A stretch of DNA of 64,000 nucleotides from Micromonospora narathiwatensis (GCF_900089605.1 NZ_LT594324.1:4464001-4528000), one strand, 5' to 3'. Positions 17,091 to 26,686 are shown, counted from the stretch's first letter. Program-made: numbers and translations. Notes: generated from the letters alone by a model not told the origin.

Positions 17091-18200
17091 TCAGGGTTGG
17101 GCGAGCCGACCGGCGACCGCCGCGACGTGCTCGTCGGACTCGGTCAGCGCGACCCGGACGTGCCGGGCACCGGCCGGACCGTAGAAGATCCCGGCGGCGA
17201 CCAGGATGCCCCGCCGGGCCAGCCAGTCGACGGTGTTCCAGCAGTCCTCGTCGCGGGTCATCCAGAGGTAGAGCCCGGCCTCGGAGTGCTCGATGGTGAA
17301 ACCGGCGCCGGAGAACGCGGCACGCAGCCGCTCACGCCGGGCGCGGTACCGCTCCCGCTGCTCGTCGGCGTGCGCCTGGTCACCCAGCGCGGCGACCATC
17401 GCCGCCTGCACCGGGGCGGGCACGATCATGCCGGCGTGCTTACGGATCTTGAGCAGCTCGGCCACCAGCGCCGGGTCGCCGGCCACGAACCCGGCCCGGT
17501 AGCCGGCCAGGTTGGAGCGCTTGGAGAGCGAGTGCACCGCCAGCACGCCCTCGTACGACCCGCCGCAGACCTCGGGCGAGAGGATCGAGACCGGCTCGGC
17601 GTCCCAGCCCAGCGGCAGGTAGCACTCGTCGCTGGCGACCACCGCGCCGCGCTCGCGCGCCCAGTCGACCACCTTGCGCAGGTGGGTGGCGGGCAGCACC
17701 CGCCCGGTCGGGTTGCCGGGCGAGTTGACCCAGACCAGCCGTACCCGGGGGGTGGGGCCGACCGCGGTCAGCGAGTCGGTGCGTACGGTGGTGGCACCGG
17801 CCAGCCGGGCCCCGTCCTCGTACGTCGGGTAGGCGATCGACGGCACCACGACCACGTCGCCGGGGCCGGCGCCGAGCAGGGTGGGCAGCCAGCCGACCAG
17901 CTCCTTGGACCCGATCGTGGGCAGCACGCCGAGCCCGTCGACGCCCGCCCCGCAGGCCCGGGCCACCCAGGCCGCGATGGCGTCCCGCAGCGCGGGGGTG
18001 CCCGCGGTGAGCGGATAGCCGGGGGCGTTCGACGCCTCCGCGAGGGCCTGCCGGATCACCGGGGGCACCGGGTCGACCGGCGTGCCCATCGAGAGGTTGA
18101 TGAGACCGTCCGGGTGCGCCGCGGCCGTCGCGGCCGCGGCGTCCAGGGTGTCCCAGGTGAAGTCGGGCAGCCGCGACGAGACCGGCGCGGGCCGGTTCAG
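17091..18200 (-). CDS. dapC: N-succinyldiaminopimelate aminotransferase
   Basis: 369-residue class I/II PLP aminotransferase forming N-succinyl-LL-DAP in the DAP pathway. It shows TIGSKELVGWLPTLL, NSPGNPTGRVL (PLP/ substrate-binding Asn), SDECYLPLGW and the PLP-lysine motif SLSKRSNLAGYRAGF. No ATG, GTG or TTG exists in frame near the N-terminus. The best start is CTG 18200, which overlaps the ferredoxin stop as CTGA and has GGAGAGGG six bases upstream. Gene order ferredoxin-dapC is conserved in actinobacteria (fdxC-dapC in mycobacteria), supporting the identification. Other DAP genes dapD/dapE lie about 9 kb away. Confidence 0.9.
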   Translation of the reverse strand: MNRPAPVSSRLPDFTWDTLDAAAATAAAHPDGLINLSMGTPVDPVPPVIRQALAEASNAPGYPLTAGTPALRDAIAAWVARACGAGVDGLGVLPTIGSKELVGWLPTLLGAGPGDVVVVPSIAYPTYEDGARLAGATTVRTDSLTAVGPTPRVRLVWVNSPGNPTGRVLPATHLRKVVDWARERGAVVASDECYLPLGWDAEPVSILSPEVCGGSYEGVLAVHSLSKRSNLAGYRAGFVAGDPALVAELLKIRKHAGMIVPAPVQAAMVAALGDQAHADEQRERYRARRERLRAAFSGAGFTIEHSEAGLYLWMTRDEDCWNTVDWLARRGILVAAGIFYGPAGARHVRVALTESDEHVAAVAGRLAQP

Positions 18201-18523
18201 TGGCCCTCTCCGCGCGGCGGCTGGGCCGCGACGAACGTCGCGTCCTTCTCCACCTTGCCGATCTTGGAGGCGCCGCCGGGCGAGCCGAGGTCCTCGAAGA
18301 ACTCGTAGTTCGCCCCGGTGTAGTCCTTCCACTGCTCCGGAACGTCATCCTCGTAGAAGATCGCCTCGACCGGGCAGACCGGCTCACAGGCACCACAGTC
18401 GACGCACTCGTCGGGGTGGATGTAGAGCATCCGGTTGCCCTCGTAGATGCAGTCGACCGGGCACTCCTCGATGCATGCCTTGTCGAGCACGTCCACGCAC
18501 GGCTCGGCGATGATGTAGGTCAC
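18197..18523 (-). CDS. fdxC: 7Fe ferredoxin ([3Fe-4S][4Fe-4S])
   Basis: 108-residue bacterial ferredoxin. The N-terminal cysteines CVDVLDKACIEECPVDC and the second cluster CVDCGACEPVCP fit the 7Fe pattern of FdxA/FdxC, an electron donor for monooxygenases and other redox enzymes. The GTG at 18523 (VTYIIAEPC) has GGAGGAGAAG about 7 nt upstream. It is co-transcribed with dapC through a CTGA overlap. There is no functional link between the two products that I can see, but the order is conserved in relatives. Confidence 0.93.
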   Translation of the reverse strand: MTYIIAEPCVDVLDKACIEECPVDCIYEGNRMLYIHPDECVDCGACEPVCPVEAIFYEDDVPEQWKDYTGANYEFFEDLGSPGGASKIGKVEKDATFVAAQPPRGEGH

Positions 18524-18602
18524 CGGTCTTCTCCTCCGCAAGACTCGTCGCGATCACCTGCGACGGTAAGAGCCTAGTATCTCGCCGGGGAGGAGGTCGA
18601 TC

Positions 18603-19553
18603 GTGCTCCGACAGCAGGATGTAGGACACCGGATCGTGGTCCGCCGGATTGTGGGGATTCGCGAAGGCCGGCCCCTGTTCTCCGACGCCCTCGGCGAGCT
18701 GGTCGAGCTGAGCGAGACCCACATCACCCTGGCCACCGACAGGGGTCGGCTACGGGTCCCGGTGGGGGAGGTGCACCGGGCGAAACGGGTGCCGCCGGCC
18801 CGCCGACCGACGGCCGGCGCCGTGGTCGCCCTGGAGTTGGCCGCCGACGAGGCGTGGCCCGCGCCGGTCCGCGCCCGGCTCGGCGACTGGCTGCTGCGCG
18901 CCGCCGAGGGCTGGACCGGCCGGGCCAACTCGGCGCTGCCGGTCGGCGACCCGGACCGACCGCTGCCCGCCGCGCTGGACGCCGTGGAGCGCTGGTACGC
19001 CGACCACGGCCAGCCCGCCCTCGTGAACACCCCGCTGCCGCTGGCCGCGCCGGTCGGCACGGAGCTGGACGCCCGGGGCTGGGACGCCCGGCCGCCGGTG
19101 CTGGTGCAGACCGCCCCGCTGGCCGCGCTCCCGCCAGGCCGCGCCGACCTGCCGCCGGCCACCCTGACCGGCAGGCCGACGGAGGACTGGCTCGCCGTCG
19201 CGGCCGGGCGCAAGGGCGACCTGCCGGACGCCGCACGGCACGTGCTCACCGCCGTGGACCGGGTCCGCTTCGCCCACCTGTACGCCGACGGCCGACTGCT
19301 CGCGGTGGGCCGGGGCACGGTCACCGGTGAGCGGCGGTGGCTCGGCCTGACCCTGGTCGAGGTGCTGCCCGAGGCGCGCCGGCAGGGGCTGGCCGGCCGG
19401 GTGATCCGGTCGCTGGTCGACTGGGGCGTGACGGAGGGCGCCACGCACGCCTTCCTCCAGGTCGAGCAGCGCAACACCCCGGCCGTGGCGCTCTACCGGG
19501 GGCTCGGCTTCACCACCCACCACACGTACCTGACCCGGGTCGCCCCGGCCTGA
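18603..19553 (+). CDS. GNAT-family N-acetyltransferase with an N-terminal extension
   Basis: 316 residues. The N-terminal ~75 residues form a small beta-rich module (RIVVRRIVGIREGRPLFSDALGELVEL). The C-terminal domain carries a GNAT acetyl-CoA loop (LPEARRQGLAGRVI) and the end motif VALYRGLGFTTHHTYL. Substrate unknown. The GTG start at 18603 has the strong GGGGAGGAGG. TAGTAT at 18575-18580 may be the -10 of a leadered transcript. It is divergent from the ferredoxin-dapC operon; a similar divergent GNAT is common at this locus in relatives (from memory, not checked). Confidence 0.82.
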   Translation: MLRQQDVGHRIVVRRIVGIREGRPLFSDALGELVELSETHITLATDRGRLRVPVGEVHRAKRVPPARRPTAGAVVALELAADEAWPAPVRARLGDWLLRAAEGWTGRANSALPVGDPDRPLPAALDAVERWYADHGQPALVNTPLPLAAPVGTELDARGWDARPPVLVQTAPLAALPPGRADLPPATLTGRPTEDWLAVAAGRKGDLPDAARHVLTAVDRVRFAHLYADGRLLAVGRGTVTGERRWLGLTLVEVLPEARRQGLAGRVIRSLVDWGVTEGATHAFLQVEQRNTPAVALYRGLGFTTHHTYLTRVAPA

Positions 19554-19584
19554 CCCGCCACCTCGCCGCCCCGGGCGCCACACC

Positions 19585-20049
19585 TCAGCGGCGGACCACC
19601 TTGCGCGGCTTGGCGGCCTTCTGCTCGGCGTACCGCTTGAGCTGTCGGGAACGGAAGTCCCGGCCGAGCGCGGTGAGCGTCAGGTAGCCCACCAGCACGC
19701 CGGCCCCGGTGGCCGCCAGGTAGAGCCAGATCTGGGCGAAGAACGTCCCGGCACCGTCGACGAACGGGCTCCTGCCGACCAGCAGCGGGCCGACGAACAG
19801 GGTCAGCGCCAGTGCCACCCCGACCGCGGCGGCCAGGTCGCCGATCAGGCGACCCGCCGACCGTTCGCCGCCCCAGCGGAACGCCAGCACGGCGAGGATC
19901 AGCCCGATGGCCAGGAACATCGCCAGCGTGACGCGGTCAGCCACGGTGTCGTCGTCGGGGAAGCCGAACCTGATGACCAGCCGGGCCGCCACGTTCACCA
20001 CGAACAGCGCCGCCGCCAGCACGCCGACCGCACCCCACCGCTCCCTCAT
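19585..20049 (-). CDS. Four-helix membrane protein
   Basis: 154 residues with four hydrophobic segments (about 8-26, 40-58, 70-92 and 104-128) and a basic C-terminal tail (RDFRSRQLKRYAEQKAAKPRKVVRR) that should lie in the cytoplasm. No domain recognised. It lies in the mshB neighbourhood on the same strand, 86 bp after the next membrane gene. That gap (20050-20135) holds nothing I can identify. Confidence 0.7.
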   Translation of the reverse strand: MRERWGAVGVLAAALFVVNVAARLVIRFGFPDDDTVADRVTLAMFLAIGLILAVLAFRWGGERSAGRLIGDLAAAVGVALALTLFVGPLLVGRSPFVDGAGTFFAQIWLYLAATGAGVLVGYLTLTALGRDFRSRQLKRYAEQKAAKPRKVVRR

Positions 20050-20135
20050 CGCACGCCTCCCACCATCACCGCCCGCCCCGACAGCGGACTCCTGGCAGGA
20101 ATATGTACCACCGCGACCTGTGCGGCGTCAGCACC

Positions 20136-20627
20136 TCAGCGGTCGGCCGGCGGCACCACGACCTGCCGGAAGCCCAGCACCGCGAAGGTGATCGCGCCCG
20201 CCAGGATCATGCCGAGGCCGACCAGGTTGTCGCCGGTGAGCACGAGATCACCCTCGGTGGTCTTGACGCTGCCCGCGACGATCACCACGAACCAGGGCAG
20301 GGCGGGCAGCACCACCGCCCAGCGCGTACCGGCGGCGGCGTTGGCGAACCAGCCCACCAGGACCGTCAGCACCACCACCGCGACGATCCCGCCGACCGCG
20401 AGCGCGGTGCCGACCGCCGTCCTCGGCAGGCCGCCCGGCCGACCCTTGACGACCTCCCAGGCCCAGGTGGCGAAGATCAGCTCCAGCACCGCGGCGAGCA
20501 CGCCCGCCCAGACCGCGACGAGCCCGCCGGCGATCCGCAGGGCGGCGTCGGCCAGCCCCGACCGCGCGGGCGGCTCGGCGGGCGGTGGCTCGGGGGCGAC
20601 CGACATCGGTACGGCCGGCAGCGTCAC
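20136..20627 (-). CDS. Membrane protein coupled to mshB
   Basis: 163 residues with a Pro-rich N-terminus and four transmembrane stretches (about 30-55, 70-95, 103-118 and 135-155). GTG 20627 overlaps the mshB stop as GTGA, so expression is tied to mycothiol deacetylase. A small membrane protein directly downstream of mshB is a recurring actinobacterial arrangement (as in mycobacteria, from memory). Function unknown. Confidence 0.75.
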   Translation of the reverse strand: MTLPAVPMSVAPEPPPAEPPARSGLADAALRIAGGLVAVWAGVLAAVLELIFATWAWEVVKGRPGGLPRTAVGTALAVGGIVAVVVLTVLVGWFANAAAGTRWAVVLPALPWFVVIVAGSVKTTEGDLVLTGDNLVGLGMILAGAITFAVLGFRQVVVPPADR

Positions 20628-21538
20628 CGGAGGCCGGCCGCCGCGACCGGAGACCGGTCCGGTCCGTCCAGCGACAGCCCGGCGAAGAGGTCGTCCTCCC
20701 AGCCGTACGGGCCGTTGCCCGGCCCCTTGTCGCCGACCGCGAGGGTGAAATATTCCACGCCCATGAACTCGGCGCCGAAGTTGCCGGCGATCGAGTAGAG
20801 CCAGGAGGTGGCCGGGATCTGCGTGGCGTGTGCCCGCATCGCCGCCTCCTTGGCGGCGTGCTGGTCGGTGGCGTCGATCCGCGCGGCGATCTCCGGGTCG
20901 GGCGTGCCGAACGGCAGGTCGTCGACGCTGTCGATGCCGGCGAACGGGTTGTCGGAGGCCTCGGTGAAGGCGTTCAGGCCGGCATCCAGCACGCTGCGCG
21001 GCATCGCCGTCCAGTAGACCTTCGCCGGGGCGATCCCCTCGGCGGTGGCCAACTCGACGGCGCGCATCGCCACCCGGTGCGCCTGAATGTGGTCGGGGTG
21101 GCCGTAGAAGCCGTTGTCGTCGTACGTGATCATGACCTGCGGGCGGACCTCGCGCATGATCTCCAGCAGGTGCCCGGCGGCCTCGTCGAGGTCGGCCTGC
21201 CAGAAGGCGCGGGGGTGCTCGTTGGTGGCCAGGCCCATCATGCCGGAGTCCCGGTAGCGGCCCGCGCCACCGAGGAAGCGGTGGTCGGTGACGCCGAGCG
21301 CGGCGCAGGCCGCGGCCAGCTCGCCGATCCGGTACCCGCCGAGCTGGTCGGCCTCGGCCGCGACGAGCTGGGCCAGCTCCGGTACGTGGATCTCGCCTTC
21401 CTCGCCCAGCGTGCAGGTCACCAGGGTGACGTGGGCGCCGGTGGCGGCGTAGTGCGCCATCGTCGAGCCGGTGCCGATGGACTCGTCATCGGGGTGCGCG
21501 TGGACCAGCAGGAGGCGTCGGTCGGGCAGCGTCGTCAC
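20624..21538 (-). CDS. mshB: N-acetyl-1-D-myo-inositol-2-amino-2-deoxy-alpha-D-glucopyranoside deacetylase
   Basis: 304-residue zinc deacetylase of mycothiol synthesis, making GlcN-Ins from GlcNAc-Ins. The hallmark [12 protein letters not shown] places zinc ligands and catalytic Asp near residues 13-18; [11 protein letters not shown] supplies the third zinc ligand. Length equals characterised MshB (about 300). The start GTG 21538 is preferred because TAGAGT lies exactly 7 nt upstream and there is no ribosome site; GTG 21547 is the alternative and adds three residues. The presence of mshB supports a mycothiol-producing actinobacterium. Confidence 0.94.
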   Translation of the reverse strand: MTTLPDRRLLLVHAHPDDESIGTGSTMAHYAATGAHVTLVTCTLGEEGEIHVPELAQLVAAEADQLGGYRIGELAAACAALGVTDHRFLGGAGRYRDSGMMGLATNEHPRAFWQADLDEAAGHLLEIMREVRPQVMITYDDNGFYGHPDHIQAHRVAMRAVELATAEGIAPAKVYWTAMPRSVLDAGLNAFTEASDNPFAGIDSVDDLPFGTPDPEIAARIDATDQHAAKEAAMRAHATQIPATSWLYSIAGNFGAEFMGVEYFTLAVGDKGPGNGPYGWEDDLFAGLSLDGPDRSPVAAAGLR

Positions 21539-21545
21539 GACCGTC

Positions 21546-21551
21546 ACTCTA
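21546..21551 (-). promoter_or_regulatory. -10-like TAGAGT, leaderless start of mshB
   Basis: TAGAGT-GACGGTC-GTG: a 7-nt gap to the mshB start codon with no Shine-Dalgarno sequence. Confidence 0.5.
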
Positions 21552-21620
21552 ACCGGCGGTCCTCCCCCGGCGATGCTTACGCGTCCGCCCAGGTCGGCCA
21601 CATCACGCCCGAGCCGCCCT

Positions 21621-21626
21621 TACGAT
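21621..21626 (+). promoter_or_regulatory. -10-like TACGAT, leaderless start of S9 peptidase
   Basis: TACGAT-CCGAGTT-GTG: a 7-nt gap to the peptidase start codon. It is divergent from the mshB promoter about 70 bp away. Confidence 0.5.
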
Positions 21627-21633
21627 CCGAGTT

Positions 21634-23778
21634 GTGGACTTTCCCGAGCTGGCCGCCCGTACCCGTCGGTTCAGCCACGGGGCGCCGCGCGCTGTCTCAG
21701 TCGCGGACGACGGCTCCCGGGTGATCTTCCTGCGCTCGGCGGGACCGGAGGACCCGGCCGACGCGCTCTGGCTGCTGGACGTCGGCTCGGGCGAGGAACG
21801 GCTGGTCGCGGATCCGGCGGTGCTGCTCGGGTCGGACGGCGAGCCGGCCGCGCTGGCGCCGGGCGAACGGGCGCTGCGCGAGCGGCTGCGGCTCAGCGCC
21901 GCCGGCATCGGCTCGTACGCCCTGGACACGGCCGGCCGGGTCGCCGCGTTCGCGCTGGCCGGCCGGCTGTTCCGGGCCGACCTGGTGCACGGCGACGTGG
22001 TCGAGGTGGCCTCGGTCGGCCCGGTGATCGACCCGCGCCCCGACCCCACCGGCGAACGGCTGGCCTACGTCACCGACGCCGCCGAGGGGGTCCGCCGGGG
22101 CCAGCTCCGGGTGGTCGAGCCGGACGGCGCGGACAACCTCCTCGCCGGCGAGGACAGCGGGGTGACCTGGGGGCTCGCCGAGCACATCGCGGCGGAGGAG
22201 TTCGGCCGGTACCGCGGCTACTGGTGGGCCCCGGACGGGCGCACGGTGCTGGCCGCCCGGGTGGACGAGTCCCGGCTGCCGCACTGGCACCTGCACGACC
22301 CGGCCGACCCGGCGAGCCCGCCGACGACCGTCGCGTACCCCCGGGCGGGCGGGCCGAACGCGCAGGTCAGCCTGCACCTGCTCGACCTCGACGGCGGCTG
22401 GGTCGACGTGCACTGGGACCGCGAGACCTACCCGTACCTGACCTCGGTCGGCTGGGCGGACGGCGGGCCGCTGATCACCGTGCTACGCCGCTCGCAGCAG
22501 CACGGCCTGGTCCTCGCGGTGGACCCGCGTACCGGGGAGACGCAGGTGCACGCCGAGCTGGCCGACCCGCGCTGGGTGGAACCGATCCCCGGCACCCCGG
22601 CGCACCTGCCCGACGGCCGGGTTCTGGTCGGCGGCGAGCTGGCCCACGACGGCTACGATGCCCGCTGCCTCTTCGCCGACGGCACCCTGCTCACCCCGCC
22701 CTCGCTGTACGTGCGCCGGGTGGTGGGGCGGCTCCCCGCCGCCGGCAGCGCCCCGGCGGACCTGCTGGTGGAGGCGAGCGAGGGCGAGCCGAGCCAGCGC
22801 CACCTCTACCGGATCCGGACGGTGATCGGCGGTGGGGTGGACGCCCGCCGGATGGGCAGCGACCCAGGCTGGCACACCGGCGCGATCGGCGGCTCCACTC
22901 TGGTGGTCGGCACCGCCTCGCTGGAGCAGCCGGGCACCCGCTGGTCGGTGTGGCACGGCGACCAGGAGGTGGGCGAGCTGCGCTCGCTGGCCGCCACCCC
23001 GCCGTACGCGCCGCGCCCGATGATGGTGCGGGTGACCGACCGGCGGCTGCCGAGCGCGGTGCTCTACCCGTCCGAGCACGTCAAGGGTACGAAGCTGCCG
23101 GTGCTGCTGGACGTCTACGGCGGGCCGGGGCACCAGGAGGTGGTCGCCGCGCGGGCGGCCTGGTTGGAGCGGCAGTGGTGGGCCGACCAGGGCTTCGCGG
23201 TGGTGACCATCGACAACCGGGGCACCCCGGGCGTCGCCCCGTCGTTCGAGAAGGCGATCCACCGCCGGCTGGCCGACGTGATCCTGACCGACCAGGTGGA
23301 CGCGCTGACCGCGCTCGCCGGCAAGCACCCGGACCTGGACCTGGCGCGGGTGGCGGTGCGGGGCTGGTCGTTCGGCGGCTGGCTGGCCGGGCTGGCGGTG
23401 CTGCGCCACCCGGAGCTGTTCCGCTGCGCGATCGTCGGCGCCCCGGTCACCGACTGGACGCTGTACGACACCGCGTACAGCGAGCGCTACCTGGGCCTGC
23501 CGGAGGACGGCATGGACGTCTACGCCCACCATTCGCTGGTCGAACTGGCCGCCGAGCCGGTCGGCGACCCGGCGCAGGCCCGGCCGATGCTGCTGGTGCA
23601 CGGCCTGGTCGACGACAACGTGGTGGCCGCGCACACGCTGCGGCTCTCGGCGGCGCTGCTGGCTGCCGGCCGGCCGCACGCGGTGCTGCCACTGACCGGG
23701 GCCACCCACATGGCCGCCGGCGGCACCGCCGAACGCCTGCTCAAGCTGGAACTCGACTTCCTCCGCCGGAATCTGTAA
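21634..23778 (+). CDS. S9 family serine peptidase (dipeptidyl-peptidase IV-like)
   Basis: 714 residues. The N-terminal beta-propeller (DPPIV_N-like) has HIAAEEFGRYRGYWWAPDG, including the Glu-Glu motif that anchors the substrate N-terminus in DPP4-type enzymes. The C-terminal alpha/beta-hydrolase has nucleophile Ser579 in GWSFGG, Asp660/661 in HGLVDDNV and His692 in GATHMA. There is no signal peptide, so it is probably cytoplasmic and releases dipeptides from oligopeptides. Its 3' neighbour is an oligopeptide importer, which fits peptide utilisation (inference). The GTG start at 21634 is leaderless-like. Confidence 0.9.
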   Translation: MDFPELAARTRRFSHGAPRAVSVADDGSRVIFLRSAGPEDPADALWLLDVGSGEERLVADPAVLLGSDGEPAALAPGERALRERLRLSAAGIGSYALDTAGRVAAFALAGRLFRADLVHGDVVEVASVGPVIDPRPDPTGERLAYVTDAAEGVRRGQLRVVEPDGADNLLAGEDSGVTWGLAEHIAAEEFGRYRGYWWAPDGRTVLAARVDESRLPHWHLHDPADPASPPTTVAYPRAGGPNAQVSLHLLDLDGGWVDVHWDRETYPYLTSVGWADGGPLITVLRRSQQHGLVLAVDPRTGETQVHAELADPRWVEPIPGTPAHLPDGRVLVGGELAHDGYDARCLFADGTLLTPPSLYVRRVVGRLPAAGSAPADLLVEASEGEPSQRHLYRIRTVIGGGVDARRMGSDPGWHTGAIGGSTLVVGTASLEQPGTRWSVWHGDQEVGELRSLAATPPYAPRPMMVRVTDRRLPSAVLYPSEHVKGTKLPVLLDVYGGPGHQEVVAARAAWLERQWWADQGFAVVTIDNRGTPGVAPSFEKAIHRRLADVILTDQVDALTALAGKHPDLDLARVAVRGWSFGGWLAGLAVLRHPELFRCAIVGAPVTDWTLYDTAYSERYLGLPEDGMDVYAHHSLVELAAEPVGDPAQARPMLLVHGLVDDNVVAAHTLRLSAALLAAGRPHAVLPLTGATHMAAGGTAERLLKLELDFLRRNL

Positions 23779-23816
23779 GGGCCCCTTCTCCACGCCGAGG
23801 CGTGGAGAAGGGGCCC
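23779..23816. terminator. Perfect 18-bp inverted-repeat terminator
   Basis: 23779-23796 pairs perfectly with 23799-23816 (arm begins GGGCCCCTTCTCC). It lies directly after the S9 peptidase stop and before the converging end of the peptide-binding protein gene, so it can serve both. Confidence 0.8.
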
Positions 23817-23830
23817 CTGCGCTCAGGCCG

Positions 23831-25567
23831 TCACTGCTTCACGTAGGCGTTGGTGAGGGCCGGGTAGCCGAAGATGCTGGACAGGTAGATCCCGCCCGTC
23901 TTGGAGCCGTGCAGGTAGTAGCCCTGCTCGACGAAGAGCGGCACGGCCGGGGCCAGCTCGGTCATGATTCGCTTGTCGAGCTTGGCCCACTCCCCGCCCT
24001 GCTCACCGGCGGGCATTGCGAGCACCCGGTCGAACTCCTTGTTGATGTCGTCGCTGTTGACGAAGGAGGTGTTGCTGTTGCTCTCCGGCTTGATGGTGCG
24101 GCCGTCGAAGAGCACCGGCAGGATCGCCGCCCCGCTGGGCCAGTCGGCGGCCCACTGGTCGAGGTAGAGGTCCCAGGGGTTGTCCTTCTTCTTCGTCTCG
24201 TCGAGCTTGGCGTCGGCCGGGATGCTCTTCAAGGTGATCTTGAAGCCGGCCTTCTCCAGGTTGCTCTTGAGCTGGGTACCGTACTCCGGGTTGTCGTCGC
24301 CGATGCCGAGCACCAGCTCGGGGGTCTTGCCGGCGAGCAGTTCCTTGGCCTTGTCGGGGTTGCCCGTCGGGCCGGCCGGGTAGGCGTCGTAGTTCTGCCA
24401 GCCGATGGTCGACGGCGGCATCAGGGTGGTGACCGCCTTGGCGGTCGCCTCACCGCCGTACACCTTGATGAATCCGTCCCGGTCGATGGCGTAGTTCAAC
24501 GCCTGCCGGACCGACAGGTCGGTGACCCGGCCGGTGTTGATGGTGAGCCGCCACATGCTCGGGGTCTGGCCCTGCACCGAGCGGCCCTTCAGCGCCGCGT
24601 CGCCGGCCACCCGGGCGACCAGCGCCGAGGGCACACCGTTCCAGGCCAGCGCCGTCTGGTCGTCACCGTTGTCGGCGATCACCCGGTTGGCGCCCGCCTC
24701 GGCGTCCGGGCCGAAGGTCCAGACGACCTTGTCCGGGTACGCGTGCCGCACCGGGTCGGTGTTCGGGTCCCAGTTCTCGTTCCGCTCCATCACCAGCTCG
24801 ACACCGGCGGTGTTCTTGGTGATCTTGTATGGTCCGGAGGAGAACGGCTGGTTGTCCAGGTTGACCCCGGTGTCCTTCTCCGCCTTGAGCGGGGCGGTGT
24901 ACGGCAGCGACGCGGCGAACGGCAGGTCGCAGTGCGGCTTGGCGAACTCGAACTTCAGCGTCTTCGCGTCCGGCGCGGTCAGGCCCGGCGGTAGCGAGGT
25001 CTTGTTCGCCTTGAAGTCCCACTTGGTGTCGTACTGCGGGGAGTCGGCGAGCCACTCCTGGAGGTAGGTCGGGCCGCCGGTCAGGTCGGGGTCGAAGGAG
25101 CGGGCGATGCCGTACGCGATCTCCTTCGAGGTGATCGGGCTGCCGTCCTCGAACTTCACCCCGTCCTTGATCTTGAATTCCCAGACCTTGCAGTCCTTGT
25201 TGACGTCCGTGCCCGGGGTCTCGGCGAGGTCACCGACCAGGGTCACCTTGCCCGAGCCGTCGTCCTTGAAGGTGGTCAGGAAGCGGCTGTAGAGCGGGGC
25301 GTTCATCAGGCCGGCGAACGAGTAGACCCGCTGCGGGTCCAGGTGCGAGATCTTGGTCTCCCGGATCACCCGGAAGGTGCCACCCTTGCTGGCGCCGGGG
25401 ACCTCGGGAGCGGGCCCCATCGACTCCTTCGGGTCGGTGGCGATCGAACCGCTCTGCACCCGGTCGGCGCCGGTGTCGCCGCCGGTGCCCTTGTTCTCGC
25501 TGCACGCCCCCATCACCACGAGCAGTGCGAGCGCTCCGCCGGCGGCGGCTGCCCTCTTCAGGCGCAT
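23831..25567 (-). CDS. Oligopeptide ABC transporter substrate-binding lipoprotein
   Basis: 578-residue family-5 solute-binding protein. The signal peptide MRLKRAAAAGGALALLVVMGAC ends in a lipobox Cys22, so the mature protein is a lipid-anchored extracellular receptor. Typical family-5 segments follow (LDPQRVYSFAGLM, KVWEFKIKDGVKFEDGSPITSKEIAYGI, VRQALNYAIDRDGFI). The ATG at 25567 has GGGAGGAGG upstream. It is the last gene of the importer operon, 132 bp after the permease. That gap holds an A+T-rich patch with a small palindrome (CGTAG-TTTTT-CTACG, around 25632-25646) that could be an internal promoter or attenuator. Confidence 0.92.
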   Translation of the reverse strand: MRLKRAAAAGGALALLVVMGACSENKGTGGDTGADRVQSGSIATDPKESMGPAPEVPGASKGGTFRVIRETKISHLDPQRVYSFAGLMNAPLYSRFLTTFKDDGSGKVTLVGDLAETPGTDVNKDCKVWEFKIKDGVKFEDGSPITSKEIAYGIARSFDPDLTGGPTYLQEWLADSPQYDTKWDFKANKTSLPPGLTAPDAKTLKFEFAKPHCDLPFAASLPYTAPLKAEKDTGVNLDNQPFSSGPYKITKNTAGVELVMERNENWDPNTDPVRHAYPDKVVWTFGPDAEAGANRVIADNGDDQTALAWNGVPSALVARVAGDAALKGRSVQGQTPSMWRLTINTGRVTDLSVRQALNYAIDRDGFIKVYGGEATAKAVTTLMPPSTIGWQNYDAYPAGPTGNPDKAKELLAGKTPELVLGIGDDNPEYGTQLKSNLEKAGFKITLKSIPADAKLDETKKKDNPWDLYLDQWAADWPSGAAILPVLFDGRTIKPESNSNTSFVNSDDINKEFDRVLAMPAGEQGGEWAKLDKRIMTELAPAVPLFVEQGYYLHGSKTGGIYLSSIFGYPALTNAYVKQ

Positions 25568-25699
25568 CTCGCGCCCTCCTCCCTTATCTGGTGCCCCGTC
25601 AGGCTCCACGTCCGGAGCATCGTCAGGCGACGTAGAAAAACTACGGCGTGTGTAACAGAGAGCGGTGGATTTCTCCATGCCCTGTCGGGTGCCGTTGCG

Positions 25700-26686
25700 C
25701 TATCGCAACCGGACCCGCGGGTCGATGGCCGCGTAGAGCATGTCCACCACGATGTTGGCGACCACGATGAAGACCGCCGAGATCAGCACGGTGGCCATGA
25801 TGGTCGGCAGATCACCCGACCGGACGGCGTCCACGGCGGTCCGGCCGAGGCCCTGGATGCCGAAGGTGGTCTCGGTGATCACCGTGCCGCCGAGCGCGCT
25901 GCCCACGTCCAGGCCGGCGATGGTCACGATCGGGGTGATCGCCGCGCGCAGCGCGTGCCGCCCGTACACCTTGGGTTTGGCCAGGCCCTTGGCCCGCGCG
26001 GTCCGGACGAAGTCCTCCGACAGCGTCTCCAGCATCTGCGCCCGGGACAGCCGGGCGTAGATCGCGGAGAAGAGGAAGGCCAGGCACACCCAGGCGAGGA
26101 CGAGACCGCTGGCCCACTTCACCGGATTCTCGAAGATCGAGGTGTAGCCCGGGGTCGGGGTGATCCGCAGGTTGTAGGTGAAGACCAGCAGCAGCACCGC
26201 GCCGACGAAGTAGAGCTGCATCGACGCACCCGCCAGCGAGAAGCCGATCGCCAGCCGGTCCAGCAGCGTGCCCCGTCTCAGCGCGGAGATCATGCCGAGC
26301 CCGACGCCGACAATCAACCAGAGGACGGCCGCCGGGAGGACGATGCTCAGCGTCACCGGGAGCACCCGGCTGAGCGTGTCCGTGACGGCCTCGCTGTTGA
26401 CGTACGAGTAGCCGAGACAGGGCGCGTCGCACCGGCCGCCCTGGGAGCTGCCCAGATCGCGCCCGGTGACGATGCCCTTCATATAGTTGGCGTACTGCTC
26501 GGGCAGCGGGTCACGCAGGCCCAGCTCCTGCCGGACCCGCTCCAGCCGTTCGGCGTTGCAGTTCTTCGGGCACATGCCGCTGACCGGGTCGCGGGGCAGC
26601 CCGAAGAACATCAGGAAGCTGAGCACGCTCACCGCGAAGAGGGTGAGCACGGCGGTGAGCAGCCGGCGTACCAGGAATCGGGTCAT
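25700..26686 (-). CDS. Peptide ABC transporter permease, DppB type
   Basis: 328 residues with six transmembrane segments. The N-terminal helix RRLLTAVLTLFAVSVLSFLMFF and the long periplasmic loop are typical of DppB/OppB. That loop has a Cys-containing CPKNC and a later GGRCDAPC that could form disulfides. The BPD EAA loop is FVRTARAKGLAKPKVYGRHALRAAITPIV. ATG 26686 overlaps the stop of a 19-codon mini-ORF (TGATG) and has GGAAGA as ribosome site. Confidence 0.92.
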   Translation of the reverse strand: MTRFLVRRLLTAVLTLFAVSVLSFLMFFGLPRDPVSGMCPKNCNAERLERVRQELGLRDPLPEQYANYMKGIVTGRDLGSSQGGRCDAPCLGYSYVNSEAVTDTLSRVLPVTLSIVLPAAVLWLIVGVGLGMISALRRGTLLDRLAIGFSLAGASMQLYFVGAVLLLVFTYNLRITPTPGYTSIFENPVKWASGLVLAWVCLAFLFSAIYARLSRAQMLETLSEDFVRTARAKGLAKPKVYGRHALRAAITPIVTIAGLDVGSALGGTVITETTFGIQGLGRTAVDAVRSGDLPTIMATVLISAVFIVVANIVVDMLYAAIDPRVRLR

